Origin: Neomoorella carbonis
GTDB lineage: Bacteria > Bacillota > DSM-521 > Neomoorellales > Neomoorellaceae
Assembly (NCBI RefSeq): GCF_045278715.1
Contig: NZ_CP136420.1
Coordinates: 1,488,001 to 1,552,000, forward strand
Direction of reading: 5' to 3'
DNA: 64,000 nucleotides
This document shows positions 1 through 8,367 of this stretch, piece after piece. Position numbers and translations under genes: made by a program. The notes under the pieces were generated by a model, which saw only the letters and a program-made list of their open reading frames with translations, had not been told where the DNA came from and did no database searches. How positions within the stretch are numbered: position 1 is the stretch's first letter; every line of letters starts with the position of its first letter.

Positions 1-163
1 CTATTTGACGCATGCCGCCTTCCCCTTCAGGGGCGTCAAAGTGAGGCAATTTTTTTAACTCCTCCCAGGCCGGCGGTCGGCCTGGATTTAAGAAACCGGC
101 ATGCAGGGCAGCGGCGATAACCGCCGCATGGGTGCCGCTAAAACAGGCATAGATGATAATCAC
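1..163 (-). CDS. DUF3189 family protein, partial (runs off left edge)
   Basis: A GTG at 163 is preceded by an AGGAAAGG ribosome site and opens a frame that continues past base 1, giving about 54 visible residues. The N-terminus (VIIIYACFSGTHAAV) closely resembles that of the next gene upstream (MMVIYHCFGGSHSSV), and both share the pattern W/A-E-L-LxxLPxFD about 40 residues in. It is therefore a tandem paralogue of the 188-682 gene, 24 bases downstream of its stop and probably in the same transcript. DUF3189 proteins are small, found mainly in spore-forming Clostridia, and have no assigned function that I know. The 3' end is outside the window. Confidence 0.75.
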   Translation of the reverse strand, partial: MIIIYACFSGTHAAVIAAALHAGFLNPGRPPAWEELKKLPHFDAPEGEGGMRQI

Positions 164-187
164 CGTGGCAAACCTTTCCTGGAAAAA

Positions 188-682
188 TTATCCTCGTCTT
201 GCTGGCGTCCCGGACAAGGCACACGCCGGCATCCACAGATGCTGATTTTGTTCTACAAACTCCACCAGGCTGGCAAAGGCGCGCCTGGTACCCCGCACAA
301 CTACAGGCCGGCCCAGGAGCGTCAGGCCTATACGGCGCGAGGTAAAACCGCCAATCCGCATGAAAAGATTTACCAGAGGAGAGGTATTAAGAAGCAGTAT
401 TTCCTGCCGCTGTACTCCCAGTGTTGCCGCCAGATCATAGAGCAGGGCTTCAAACCGGCCACCCAGGTTCTTTTTACCCACGGCATAGACGCTGTTACCA
501 TACACGTCGGTACCCATAAATTTTAGTTCTCCTTCTTCTCCCCGGCTGCGACCATCAAAATACGGCAGGGCCAGGAGTTCCGCTGCCGTGGGTAACCGGT
601 TCCGGGGTAATAACCCCAGGTGGATGGCCGCTGCCGTAACTGAAGAATGGGAACCACCAAAACAGTGGTATATGACCATCAT
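188..682 (-). CDS. DUF3189 family protein
   Basis: This encodes about 164 residues. The frame is open further upstream, but ATG at 682 (or the next codon, 679) sits just after the spoIIP stop at 684-686 and has an AAAGGAT ribosome site inside the spoIIP end, so translational coupling is likely. The N-terminal strand and loop (MVIYHCFGGSHSS) look like a nucleotide- or phosphate-binding turn, but no catalytic motif can be named. A partial paralogue follows at 1-163. Context behind spoIIP suggests expression with sporulation genes. The function is unknown; the family assignment to DUF3189 is from recognition of the sequence pattern. Confidence 0.75.
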   Translation of the reverse strand: MMVIYHCFGGSHSSVTAAAIHLGLLPRNRLPTAAELLALPYFDGRSRGEEGELKFMGTDVYGNSVYAVGKKNLGGRFEALLYDLAATLGVQRQEILLLNTSPLVNLFMRIGGFTSRRIGLTLLGRPVVVRGTRRAFASLVEFVEQNQHLWMPACALSGTPARRG

Positions 683-683
683 T

Positions 684-1979
684 TTAATCCTTTTGCCAGT
701 CAGCCCTTTCCTCATTGGATAATGATTCTGGGGCAGGTTTCCTGTCATATTTCACCATTTCCTTCCGGTTACCTGGTTCCCATCCTTTTTCTCTGGGCAA
801 CACGGGCCGCCTTGCCCGCCTCCAACCCAGTAAATTGACCCACTCTATCGAAGTAAACTGCTTTAGCCTGGCCACGGCTTTATTCCAGCCGCCGGCAGAA
901 ACAATCAGGTAAGCGCCGCCGCCAAGGATGACGGCCAGGATGACAAACAGGACGCCTTTCCAGTCGGCAGCCGTGCTGGGAGTACGGGCGGCCGCAGGCC
1001 GGGCAGCCACTCCCAGGACAGGAGGTACAATGTCGGCAAAAAGTGTTGCCCCCCGTTCAGCTTCAGGCAGGGTATTGGTATGGGTACCGACCTCCAGGAG
1101 CATGGCCCGGGGTGACAGGTCCTGGTTATAGCTGCCGGCGCCGATAAAAATCCCCCTGATCAAGCCGGGATACCTGGCATCGGCGGCTGCCTTGAGCCGT
1201 TTGGCGAAATCCAGGTTGGCGCTCATATTCTGATTTTCCCGGCCGACGACCAGTCGAATCATCGTTACATCCTGGCCGTCAATGGTGCGGCGGTAAAAGG
1301 TGGGGTCAGGTACGCCATCGCGGTGCAGGTCAAAGATGGCTGCTGCCCCTTTTTGCAGTAAACCCGTGGCCGTACGACGCGAGCGCCGGTAAGCCGCGTC
1401 GTCATGGGGGGCATGGGAGGTCTGGTCATCGATTACAGTTAAGCCCAGGCTGCGCAGGCGATTGGCAAGGGCCGTACCCACCTGCAGGACACCGCCACGG
1501 CCGGGTATACTCTCTGTACCTTGAGTGGGTACGTAGGATTCATCGTCATGGGAATGGTAAATGCCGATTACCTGGGTGCCTCCGGCCTGAACCGGGGCAA
1601 CTGCTTTCGAGGGAACATCTACTTTTTCTTCCCCCTGGGAAAGCTGCTCTATACCTATTTGCCGGCAGATAGCCCGGTTCCCTTCAATGCGAATTACCTT
1701 ATAACGGTGGTTGTCGGCGGCAATAAACTCATCGTTGATGTATATCCGGCGGGCCATCATATCCAGGATCCGCCCCTGTTCGTCAACTAAAATGGAATAC
1801 TCGCCTTCGGTATGGTCCTGGCTGATCAGCAGGTTTTTCAGGCTGAAGACCCTGGCAACAGCTACCTGACGGCTTTCCTGGAAGGTAAGGATAGCCGCCA
1901 GGGCCAGGGCGGAAACAAACAGAAGCAGTCCTCCCCAAAATCTACGAGATCTCCTTAATTTATTCACCCTGTTCACCAC
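684..1979 (-). CDS. spoIIP: stage II sporulation protein P (SpoIIP)
   Basis: SpoIIP is the amidase/endopeptidase that works with SpoIID and SpoIIM to thin septal peptidoglycan and drive engulfment of the forespore. The 431-residue product has an N-terminal membrane segment (about 14-32) and a SpoIIP hydrolase domain (about 135-315) with the metal-site-like motifs YHSHDDESY (141-149), DLHRD (217-221) and LLEVGTH (294-300). Unusually, a second hydrophobic segment lies at about 342-362, followed by a basic tail of some 65 residues; family members I know are normally anchored only at the N-terminus. It overlaps the upstream DUF1614 gene by 20 bases and is followed by two DUF3189 genes. Confidence 0.92.
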   Translation of the reverse strand: MVNRVNKLRRSRRFWGGLLLFVSALALAAILTFQESRQVAVARVFSLKNLLISQDHTEGEYSILVDEQGRILDMMARRIYINDEFIAADNHRYKVIRIEGNRAICRQIGIEQLSQGEEKVDVPSKAVAPVQAGGTQVIGIYHSHDDESYVPTQGTESIPGRGGVLQVGTALANRLRSLGLTVIDDQTSHAPHDDAAYRRSRRTATGLLQKGAAAIFDLHRDGVPDPTFYRRTIDGQDVTMIRLVVGRENQNMSANLDFAKRLKAAADARYPGLIRGIFIGAGSYNQDLSPRAMLLEVGTHTNTLPEAERGATLFADIVPPVLGVAARPAAARTPSTAADWKGVLFVILAVILGGGAYLIVSAGGWNKAVARLKQFTSIEWVNLLGWRRARRPVLPREKGWEPGNRKEMVKYDRKPAPESLSNEERADWQKD

Positions 1980-2697
1980 CGTTATCCTTTTTATTGTCTG
2001 GTAAAGGTTTTAGTGATGTTCCCCGCAATCCGGCCAGCAGGGAACGAGGGCGTCTGGAAGCCTCCGGCCCACCCTGGATTCTTTCCCGCGCTTCACCGAT
2101 AAATTCTGCCAGGAGTACGGCCACAACGGCGGCCATAAAAGTAACATCGATTATACCGGCCCCACCGAAGGCTACCGTTCCTCTTAAACCCCGGCTGAGG
2201 TAGTAAAAAAGGTCGACAACATCCAGCAACAGCACTCCCAGAATAGCTCCAACAAAGGCTGCCCGGCGGGAGCGACCTACAAGGTAGGCTACTACACCGG
2301 CGATGAGGGGGTAATAGTAAAGGGGGTCTAAGAGGCTCAGGCCGTAAACATTCCAGGCTTCCCGGCCCCGGGTCAGGATGCTGATGCCAGAAAGTACGGC
2401 GGCGGTAATTACTGCCCCCAGCAAAGCCCGACCTGCTTCCCATGCGGTTCCGGCCCGGTACAGGACATAAACGGCCAGGCCCAGGGGTATCAGGCCGCCA
2501 CCTACGTTAACAGTAGTAACTACCCGGCCGCTGGTGATCGGGATATTGATAAAGCTGCCGAAAATCATGGCGACAATGAGGGCCAGAGCAGCCCGGTCGC
2601 TTAAATATAGACGGTCCAGAACCCGGTGGGCCAGGCCAAAATAGACCAGGGCAAAGATGATAACTAAAAGTAAAACACCGGTAGTATATCCCGTCAT
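1960..2697 (-). CDS. DUF1614 integral membrane protein
   Basis: This 245-residue protein is strongly hydrophobic, with roughly six to seven predicted membrane segments and a charged C-terminal tail. Segments around residues 5-22, 37-58 and 65-85 contain the features I associate with DUF1614: FGSFINIPIT and a glycine-rich VNVGGGLIPLGLA. It starts with ATG at 2697 behind a GAAGGTG ribosome site and overlaps spoIIP by 20 bases, so the two are co-translated. The function is unknown; coupling to spoIIP suggests a role or at least expression in sporulation. It is the first intact gene after the yyaL remnant. Confidence 0.8.
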   Translation of the reverse strand: MTGYTTGVLLLVIIFALVYFGLAHRVLDRLYLSDRAALALIVAMIFGSFINIPITSGRVVTTVNVGGGLIPLGLAVYVLYRAGTAWEAGRALLGAVITAAVLSGISILTRGREAWNVYGLSLLDPLYYYPLIAGVVAYLVGRSRRAAFVGAILGVLLLDVVDLFYYLSRGLRGTVAFGGAGIIDVTFMAAVVAVLLAEFIGEARERIQGGPEASRRPRSLLAGLRGTSLKPLPDNKKDNGGEQGE

Positions 2698-2769
2698 AGT
2701 TAATCACCTTCCAGGGTTAGATTTCCCCGTCAGGTAAGAAATATACCGGTCCCGGATTGAAGAGTAGTC

Positions 2770-3459
2770 TTAAAGGAGTTCCTCCAAGCGGTCTAAATCC
2801 ATTGTAGGTGCCTGGCAGGCGAAGTTTTCACAGACATAAGCCGTAGCTTTTGTCCCCTCCAGAGGGCGCATTTCACCGATATACGGTATTAGATTGCGTA
2901 TCTCGTTACCGGCGTTGCCGACGGGATGAAAAATTACTACTGTGTTGGGCAGGTAATGTGAATTTATTTTTTTAATCATTGCTTGTGTATCCCTGGCCTG
3001 GGGTTTACCTGCAACGACAATTTCCCTGGAAGCCCCGGTGGCGAAAAGCAGCGCCACCATTAAAAAAGAATAAGCCGAAGTTTGCTTCACCACTTCTCCG
3101 GCAAAGGCCTTAAATATCTGCCGCCCTTTTTCCGCCAGTCTTTCATCGCCGGTCAACCTGGCAAGCATCAACAGGTTGCAGGCAGCGACAGAGTTGCCGG
3201 AGGGTACAGCCCCATCATATATTTCTTTAGGCCGGGCAAACAGCTGCTCGCCATCCAAACCGTAGAAAAAGAGTCCCCCGCCATCGCTATCCCAAAAAAG
3301 GTCAAGCATCTGGTTATTTAATTCTATCGCTTTACGCAAAAATCGTGGTGCAAAAGCCGCTTCATAAAGCTCCAGCAAACCCCATATAAAAAAGGCATAA
3401 TCGTCTACGGCACCAAGGGCAGCAATGCCGGGCCTCGAAAGCATAAAAAAATCCACCAA
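2770..3459 (-). pseudogene. C-terminal remnant of a YyaL/DUF255 thioredoxin-domain protein
   Basis: The 229 residues match only the C-terminal third of YyaL-type proteins, which are normally about 680 residues with an N-terminal thioredoxin-like domain followed by an (alpha/alpha)6 barrel. Recognisable pieces are DDYAFFIWGLLELYEA, DSDGGGLFFYG and the stretch YDGAVPSGNSVAACNLLMLARLTG. The N-terminal thioredoxin domain and most of the barrel are missing. The only possible starts are a TTG at 3459, inside the fni terminator hairpin, and an ATG at 3444, inside its T-run; neither has a ribosome site. I infer a 5' deletion that placed the remnant directly after fni. Expression of a short protein cannot be excluded. 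Confidence 0.75.
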
Positions 3460-3488
3460 ACCCTTACATGGTTGAGGGGTCTGGTGGG
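3444..3488 (-). terminator. rho-independent terminator of fni
   Basis: Read on the minus strand, CCACCA (3487-3482) pairs with TGGTGG (3458-3453), extended by an ACCC/GGGT pairing further inside, and is followed by ATTTTTTT (3452-3445). It lies 17 bases after the fni stop and overlaps the apparent start of the yyaL remnant. Confidence 0.75.
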
Positions 3489-3504
3489 AGTGTTTTTATA
3501 ATGG

Positions 3505-4593
3505 CTATCGTTTGTTATAGCATTTGTGAACAGACCTACCGTAAGACCTGCATCCAGGCCGGCGCTGAATACCCTCCAGCCAGGCTTTCGTCTTCCCGGT
3601 AATGACCAGAGGTTTATTTGCTAGTTCTGCCGGGGTGGTACAGCCGGTTAAAAGGCAAATGCGTTTTAAATCTTCCTGCCAGTTGAAAATCTCCTGCGCC
3701 AGCGCCTCTTCTCCTTCGTCCAGGAGAATTTTTAAGAAATAACCGGCCACACCAACAATTTTCGCCCCCAAGGCCAGGGCCCGGGCGGCATCCAGGGCAC
3801 TGCGGATACCGCCGGTGGCCACAATCTCAACCGGCAAGCCCAGTTCCTTAATTTCCAGGATGCTCACAGCTGTCGGCAGGCCCCACTGGGCCAGGGCCAT
3901 AATCTGGCGGTCCCGGCGTTTATTTTCAATAGCGGCGAAATCTGTCCCGCCGCGGCCGCCGACATCAAGGATACGAACGCCGCTGTGATATAACTGTAAG
4001 GCTGCTTCCCGGGACAGGCCAAAACCCACTTCTTTAGCAATAACGGGTACATCCAGGAAGTTTACCATATCCTTTATATTTTCCAGCCAACCCCGAAAGG
4101 AACGGTCGCCCTCCGGCATAACTAATTCCTGGGCGGCGTTGAGGTGTACCTGCAAACCATCGGCCGCGATCATGGCTACCGCTTCGTGGGCGGCTTCCGG
4201 TGAATTACCGGCTCCCAGGTTGGCCAGGATTAAGCCTTCCGGATTTTCCCTGCGGGCGATGGCGAAACTTTCCACCCAGGTTTTATTTTCTATTGCAGCC
4301 CTCTGGGAACCTACGGCCATGGCAATGCCCGTCCGCCGGGCCACCCTGGCCAGAGCAGCGTTGATTTCCTTGGTTTCCGGGGGGCCGCCGGTAAGGGCGT
4401 TTATAATAAAAGGGGCGGCCAGGGTTTTCCCCAGCCACCGACAGCTAAGATTAATATCCGTCCAATCAAGTTCCGGCAGGGCCTGATGGATTAAATGGAC
4501 ATCCTCCAGGCCGCTGGTACCGTTACCCTCTTGCTGGAAGAAACGCAGGTGCTCCAGCTTACGCCGACCTCTTCCCGCTATAGTCTCTGGCAT
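3505..4593 (-). CDS. fni: type 2 isopentenyl-diphosphate delta-isomerase
   Basis: This FMN- and NADPH-dependent enzyme interconverts isopentenyl and dimethylallyl diphosphate in isoprenoid synthesis. The 362-residue product has the usual family length. The N-terminus carries R-K-x-E-H (RKLEHLRFFQ) of type 2 enzymes, followed by PFIINALTGG, MAVGSQRAAIE, an NLGAG segment, LQVHLNAAQE with the catalytic Q and E region, VIAKEVGFG, and the FMN-phosphate loops DVGGRGGTDFAAIE and ATGGIRSALDAARAL. It lies 18 bases after the ispH-S1 stop in the same direction, so the last MEP-pathway step and the isomerase are co-transcribed. It ends in a terminator. Confidence 0.93.
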   Translation of the reverse strand: MPETIAGRGRRKLEHLRFFQQEGNGTSGLEDVHLIHQALPELDWTDINLSCRWLGKTLAAPFIINALTGGPPETKEINAALARVARRTGIAMAVGSQRAAIENKTWVESFAIARRENPEGLILANLGAGNSPEAAHEAVAMIAADGLQVHLNAAQELVMPEGDRSFRGWLENIKDMVNFLDVPVIAKEVGFGLSREAALQLYHSGVRILDVGGRGGTDFAAIENKRRDRQIMALAQWGLPTAVSILEIKELGLPVEIVATGGIRSALDAARALALGAKIVGVAGYFLKILLDEGEEALAQEIFNWQEDLKRICLLTGCTTPAELANKPLVITGKTKAWLEGIQRRPGCRSYGRSVHKCYNKR

Positions 4594-4611
4594 CCTTTTC
4601 CGCCTCGTGTT

Positions 4612-6813
4612 TTATTTTGCCTCTTCAAAAAGCTCCCCAAACAGGTCACCCAGTTTCACGCCACTTTCTTCCTGGTTTTCCTGGTGTTTATCAACTTGTT
4701 TGGGCTGCTTTTTGGCCTTGTCCCGCAGAGCCTGGCGAAGACTCAGGCTCATGCGATGGGCTTCCTGGTCTACCCCCAGGACTTTAACCGGGATAACATC
4801 CCCTATATTTACCACATCCTCGGGCTTTTCTACGTGCCGGTCCGCCAGCTGGGAGATATGCACCAGGCCCTCAATACCCGGTTCGACTTCTACAAAAGCG
4901 CCAAAGGGAGCCAGGCGCAGAACTTTACCTTCCACAATCGTTCCCACCGGGTAACGGCTGGCGGCCGTATCCCAGGGATTGGGCAGGAGTTGTTTGCGTC
5001 CCAGGGAAACTTTACCTTCTTCCCTGTCGATACCCAGAATTTTGACTTCGATTTCCTGGCCTTCCTGCAGGGCATCCCTGGGGTGTTCCACCCGGCCCCA
5101 GGAAATTTCCGAGACATGGAGCAGGCCATCGACACCGCCCAGATCGACGAAGGCACCAAAGTTGGTCAGCCGCCGGACGATACCTTTACGTACCTGGCCT
5201 ACCTCCAGGCTATCCCAGGTAGCCTGGCGTTGTTTTTCATACTCTTCTTCCAGGATGGCTTTCTGGGAAAGAACAACTTTATTCTTGCTGCGGTCCAGCT
5301 CGATGACCCGCAGGCGCAAAGTTTTACCCAGGTAGGCGTTTAAGTCTTCGACGTAACCCCTTTCTATGAGGGAAGCTGGGACGAAACCCCTGACGCCTAC
5401 ATCGACCAGTAAACCACCTTTAACTACTTCGATAACTTCACCCTGAATTTCGGCGCCGCTGGCCAGGTGTTCCTCCAGTTTCTCCCAGGCAACCCGGCGG
5501 TCAGCGCGGCGCTTGGATAAAACGGGATGGCCTTCTTCGTTTTCGGGTTTTAAAACCATGACATTGATGGTATCGCCTACGGCTACTACTTCACGGGGGT
5601 CGCTTATATTACGGTGTGTGAGCTCATTTAAAGGAATAATACCCTCGCACTTGCCTCCTACATCCACCAGGACCTCATTATCGTTAACCTGGACTACTGT
5701 ACCCGTGACAATGCTACCCCGCCGTAGTTCAGGCATTTTAGCTTCCATTTGTTGCATTTCATTTTTTTGCTCTTCTTGTTGTTCTCCGGGAGCGGCCGGT
5801 TCCGTAATTACCGGCTCTGCCGGAACAGCTGCGGCTCCTGCTGCTCCCGTGGTGTCCTCTGCCCCTGCGGATGTAACGGCAGAACTATTTTCCGGTTTAC
5901 CTTCAACCTCGTTATTTTCCCCGGCCGGCGCGAAGTCAGCTCCTTCCGGTACCCTTGCCGGTTCCTTTTCATCTTCTGGGAATAGTACCTTTTCCTGTTC
6001 AGCCAGCATTGCTACTACCTCCTCAATAATCCACGCTGGGGTCGAAGCGCCACCTGTAACCCCGACCCTCCGGGCATTAATAAACCACTGGCGACACAAC
6101 TCCCCGGCCCTTTCTATGTGGTAGGTCGGCGTCCCCGTAGCCCGGCAGAGCTCTGCCAGGTGCCGGGTGTTGGCGCTCTCCTTACCGCCGACTACCAACA
6201 TTACGTCTACCTGGCGCGCAAGGTTAACTGCTGCTTCCTGGCGCCGGCGGGTAGCATGGCAAACGGTATTGTGTACTACCAGAGTGTCCGTATTGGAACG
6301 CAGAACAGCTGCAACTTGCTCCAACCTCTCCTCCGGCTGGGTGGTCTGGGCTAAAACCGCCCGCCGGGGGTGAAAGGGTAGGGTTGCTGCTGCTTCTTTA
6401 TTGGGAACTACTACTGCCCCTGGACCGGCCCAGCCGAGTAACCCTTCAACCTCGGGGTGTGCCGGATCACCTACAATTATTACCTGGTAACCCTCATCAG
6501 CCAGTTTCCTGGCCAGGCGCTGGGCCCGCGCTACGTAGGGGCAGGTAGCATCGATAACCTCCAGGCCCTTTTCCCGGGCCGCGGCTAAAATTTCCGGCGT
6601 CACGCCGTGGGAACGGATTAATACCCGGCCGCTATCTACTTCTTCCAGGGAATTTACCGGGTGGACACCTTCACTGGCCAGTTGTTCCACTACTTGCCGG
6701 TTATGGATTAGGGCCCCCAGGGAAGCGACCGGTTTGGGAGCCTCCCTGGCTTGTTTTACGGCCCGCGTGACGCCAAAACAAAAGCCCGCATAATCAGCAA
6801 CAATCACTTCCAC
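4612..6813 (-). CDS. ispH: IspH (HMBPP reductase) fused to four ribosomal-protein-S1 domains
   Basis: The 733-residue protein has two parts. Residues 1 to about 275 are 4-hydroxy-3-methylbut-2-enyl diphosphate reductase, the last MEP-pathway enzyme, with the three [4Fe-4S] ligands Cys12 (GFCFGV), Cys91 (DATCPYV) and Cys185 (HNTVCHATRRRQ) all present. A low-complexity Ala/Glu/Pro linker (about 280-360) leads to four S1 RNA-binding repeats from about 366 to 692, then a lysine-rich tail. Such fusions are known in Clostridia and take the place of a separate rpsA. The start is GTG at 6813 with AGGAG ten bases upstream. It follows the plsC terminator, so it has its own promoter, which I could not place securely. 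Confidence 0.93.
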   Translation of the reverse strand: MEVIVADYAGFCFGVTRAVKQAREAPKPVASLGALIHNRQVVEQLASEGVHPVNSLEEVDSGRVLIRSHGVTPEILAAAREKGLEVIDATCPYVARAQRLARKLADEGYQVIIVGDPAHPEVEGLLGWAGPGAVVVPNKEAAATLPFHPRRAVLAQTTQPEERLEQVAAVLRSNTDTLVVHNTVCHATRRRQEAAVNLARQVDVMLVVGGKESANTRHLAELCRATGTPTYHIERAGELCRQWFINARRVGVTGGASTPAWIIEEVVAMLAEQEKVLFPEDEKEPARVPEGADFAPAGENNEVEGKPENSSAVTSAGAEDTTGAAGAAAVPAEPVITEPAAPGEQQEEQKNEMQQMEAKMPELRRGSIVTGTVVQVNDNEVLVDVGGKCEGIIPLNELTHRNISDPREVVAVGDTINVMVLKPENEEGHPVLSKRRADRRVAWEKLEEHLASGAEIQGEVIEVVKGGLLVDVGVRGFVPASLIERGYVEDLNAYLGKTLRLRVIELDRSKNKVVLSQKAILEEEYEKQRQATWDSLEVGQVRKGIVRRLTNFGAFVDLGGVDGLLHVSEISWGRVEHPRDALQEGQEIEVKILGIDREEGKVSLGRKQLLPNPWDTAASRYPVGTIVEGKVLRLAPFGAFVEVEPGIEGLVHISQLADRHVEKPEDVVNIGDVIPVKVLGVDQEAHRMSLSLRQALRDKAKKQPKQVDKHQENQEESGVKLGDLFGELFEEAK

Positions 6814-6913
6814 TAAAGCTCTTCTCCTGATTAAGGGCTAAAATTTAGTTTGCTAATTCAAGCCAAACATTATTTACATTTCGCGAAAAAGAAGCAAATT
6901 CCTGCCTGTCATT

Positions 6914-6937
6914 AAAAAAAGCTGGCTTTAAGCCAGC
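6914..6937 (-). terminator. rho-independent terminator of plsC
   Basis: On the minus strand GCTGGCTT and AAGCCAGC (6937-6921) form a near-perfect hairpin followed by seven T (6920-6914). The plsC stop codon (6930-6928) lies inside the hairpin. It closes the long aromatic operon and its cmk-plsC tail. Confidence 0.85.
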
Positions 6938-7506
6938 ATTCTGGCTACTGCCTGGTAAGCGGCAGCTGTCAGGTCCTCGACCTGGTGGGGTGTACTTGGA
7001 CCAGCAGTCTCCAATTTTAAAGGCTGGCCGAAGATAACTTTAATCCTTCCGCCACGAAAGACTCTATTGGTATTTTTTATAGCCACCGGCAGCACAGGGG
7101 CACCGGCTTTCAAGGCCAGCAGGGCGGCGCCATGCTGAAAAGGAAGGAGCCGGCCGTCCTTGCTGCGGGTACCCTCGGGAAACATCCCGAGGACCTGGCC
7201 GTCACGGAGGATCTCCAGGGCTGCTTTTAAAGCCGCCCGGTCGGAGCGCCCCCGCCGGACGGGAAAGGCGTGCAGCCCCTTGATTAGCCAATTAACTATG
7301 GGAATATGGAAAAGCTCTTCCTTGGCCATAAAACGCACCGTCCGGGGAGAGGCCACGCCGACAACCACCGGGTCCAGAAGGGAGATATGGTTGGCAATAA
7401 CGATAACCGGTCCTTCAAGGGGGAAGTTTTCCCGTCCCTGAACTTCCCAACGACAGAAGAAGCGCAAGAAGAGATAACAGACAAATTTAGCCAACTGGTA
7501 AAACAC
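6928..7506 (-). CDS. plsC: 1-acyl-sn-glycerol-3-phosphate acyltransferase (PlsC)
   Basis: PlsC acylates lysophosphatidate to phosphatidate at the membrane. The acyltransferase blocks are clear: NHISLLDP (the H-x4-D catalytic pair), RFMAKEELF, FPVRRGRSD, and FPEGTRSKDG. I chose GTG at 7506, preceded by GGAGGA nine bases upstream, because it gives 192 residues, the usual length, and starts with the expected amphipathic VFYQLAKF. A longer frame starting at ATG 7632 also has AGGAG seven bases upstream and would add 42 residues with no family match; the two starts cannot be separated from sequence alone. It follows cmk and ends in a terminator. Confidence 0.85.
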   Translation of the reverse strand: MFYQLAKFVCYLFLRFFCRWEVQGRENFPLEGPVIVIANHISLLDPVVVGVASPRTVRFMAKEELFHIPIVNWLIKGLHAFPVRRGRSDRAALKAALEILRDGQVLGMFPEGTRSKDGRLLPFQHGAALLALKAGAPVLPVAIKNTNRVFRGGRIKVIFGQPLKLETAGPSTPHQVEDLTAAAYQAVARMLA

Positions 7507-7662
7507 CTGGAGGACTCCTCCGAAAATAGGGTACTGCCAATGGTACCTTCTGGGGATTATATGTCCCTGCGCCGCGACCGGCAGGACTACGAAGCGGTTC
7601 GGACCGCTGCTCGTCGCCTGCCGCTTGCCCATGATCAGGCTCCTGGTTCCGCAGGCAAATTT

Positions 7663-8367
7663 TCATGGTTCGCCGGCGGTGGTATTAACCCCATGATGGG
7701 CCTGAATTAGTTCCAGCATTTTCGCCACCACTTCTTCCACTTTCATATTGGTGGTATCAATGATCACGGCGTCGGGCGCCGGTTGCAAGGGATTAACTTC
7801 ACGCTGGCTATCCTGGGCATCTCGCCTGCGAATTTCTTCCTTTACAATTTCCAGGTCTACCGGCCGGCCAGAAGCTGTGAGTTCCTGGTAACGCCGCCGC
7901 GCTCTCTCTTCCAGGGAAGCCGTCAGGAAAAACTTGTAGGGCGCTTCCGGGAGAACATTGGTGCCGATATCGCGGCCGTCCATGACCACCCGGTTGCAGG
8001 AGGCCATTTGCCGCTGGAGCTCCACCAGCCGCCGCCGCACTCCTGGGACCCGGGCGACAGTTGATACAAGGTGAGAAACAGTTTCCTGCCGGATGGCTGC
8101 CGTAATTTCCTCACCATCGCAATAAACCTTCACCGTGCCGGCAGCCGTATTTTCCAGCTTGATAGTAGTAGCCTCTGCCAGGGCCACCAGCTGCCGTTCG
8201 TCGGCCAGGTCTATTCCCTGGCGCAAGGCTTTCCACGTCAGGGCCCGGTACATAGCCCCGCTGTCAATATATAGATAATCCAGCTTTTGCGCCAGGAGCC
8301 TGGCTGCTGTGCTTTTACCGGCCCCGGCCGGACCGTCGATGGCTACGTTACCGTACAATCTATGCAT
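7663..8367 (-). CDS. cmk: cytidylate kinase
   Basis: Cmk phosphorylates CMP and dCMP to the diphosphates. The 234-residue product begins with ATG at 8367, which overlaps the aroA stop (ATGA), and the next residues run into the P-loop GPAGAGKSTAARLLA. Also present are DSGAMYRALT, MDGRDIGTNVLPEA and the LID-like RRRYQE, with a C-terminal VIIDTTNM. The frame is open upstream, but nothing before 8367 is conserved. The cmk-plsC-ispH-S1 order is common in Clostridia, and here it is attached to the end of the aromatic operon. Confidence 0.93.
   Translation of the reverse strand: MHRLYGNVAIDGPAGAGKSTAARLLAQKLDYLYIDSGAMYRALTWKALRQGIDLADERQLVALAEATTIKLENTAAGTVKVYCDGEEITAAIRQETVSHLVSTVARVPGVRRRLVELQRQMASCNRVVMDGRDIGTNVLPEAPYKFFLTASLEERARRRYQELTASGRPVDLEIVKEEIRRRDAQDSQREVNPLQPAPDAVIIDTTNMKVEEVVAKMLELIQAHHGVNTTAGEP

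Noticed and set aside
4495..6373. Several plus-strand open frames of 115-282 codons opposite ispH-S1
   Set aside because: They are mirror frames of a GC-rich gene whose minus-strand product has clear IspH and S1 motifs; they show no domain and no ribosome site.
6879..6888. Perfect palindrome TTTCGCGAAA upstream of ispH as an operator
   Set aside because: Ten bases only, no second copy noticed, and no known regulator consensus; chance occurrence is possible.
7507..7632. N-terminal extension of plsC to ATG 7632
   Set aside because: It has a good ribosome site but adds 42 residues with no family similarity; kept only as an alternative in the plsC entry.
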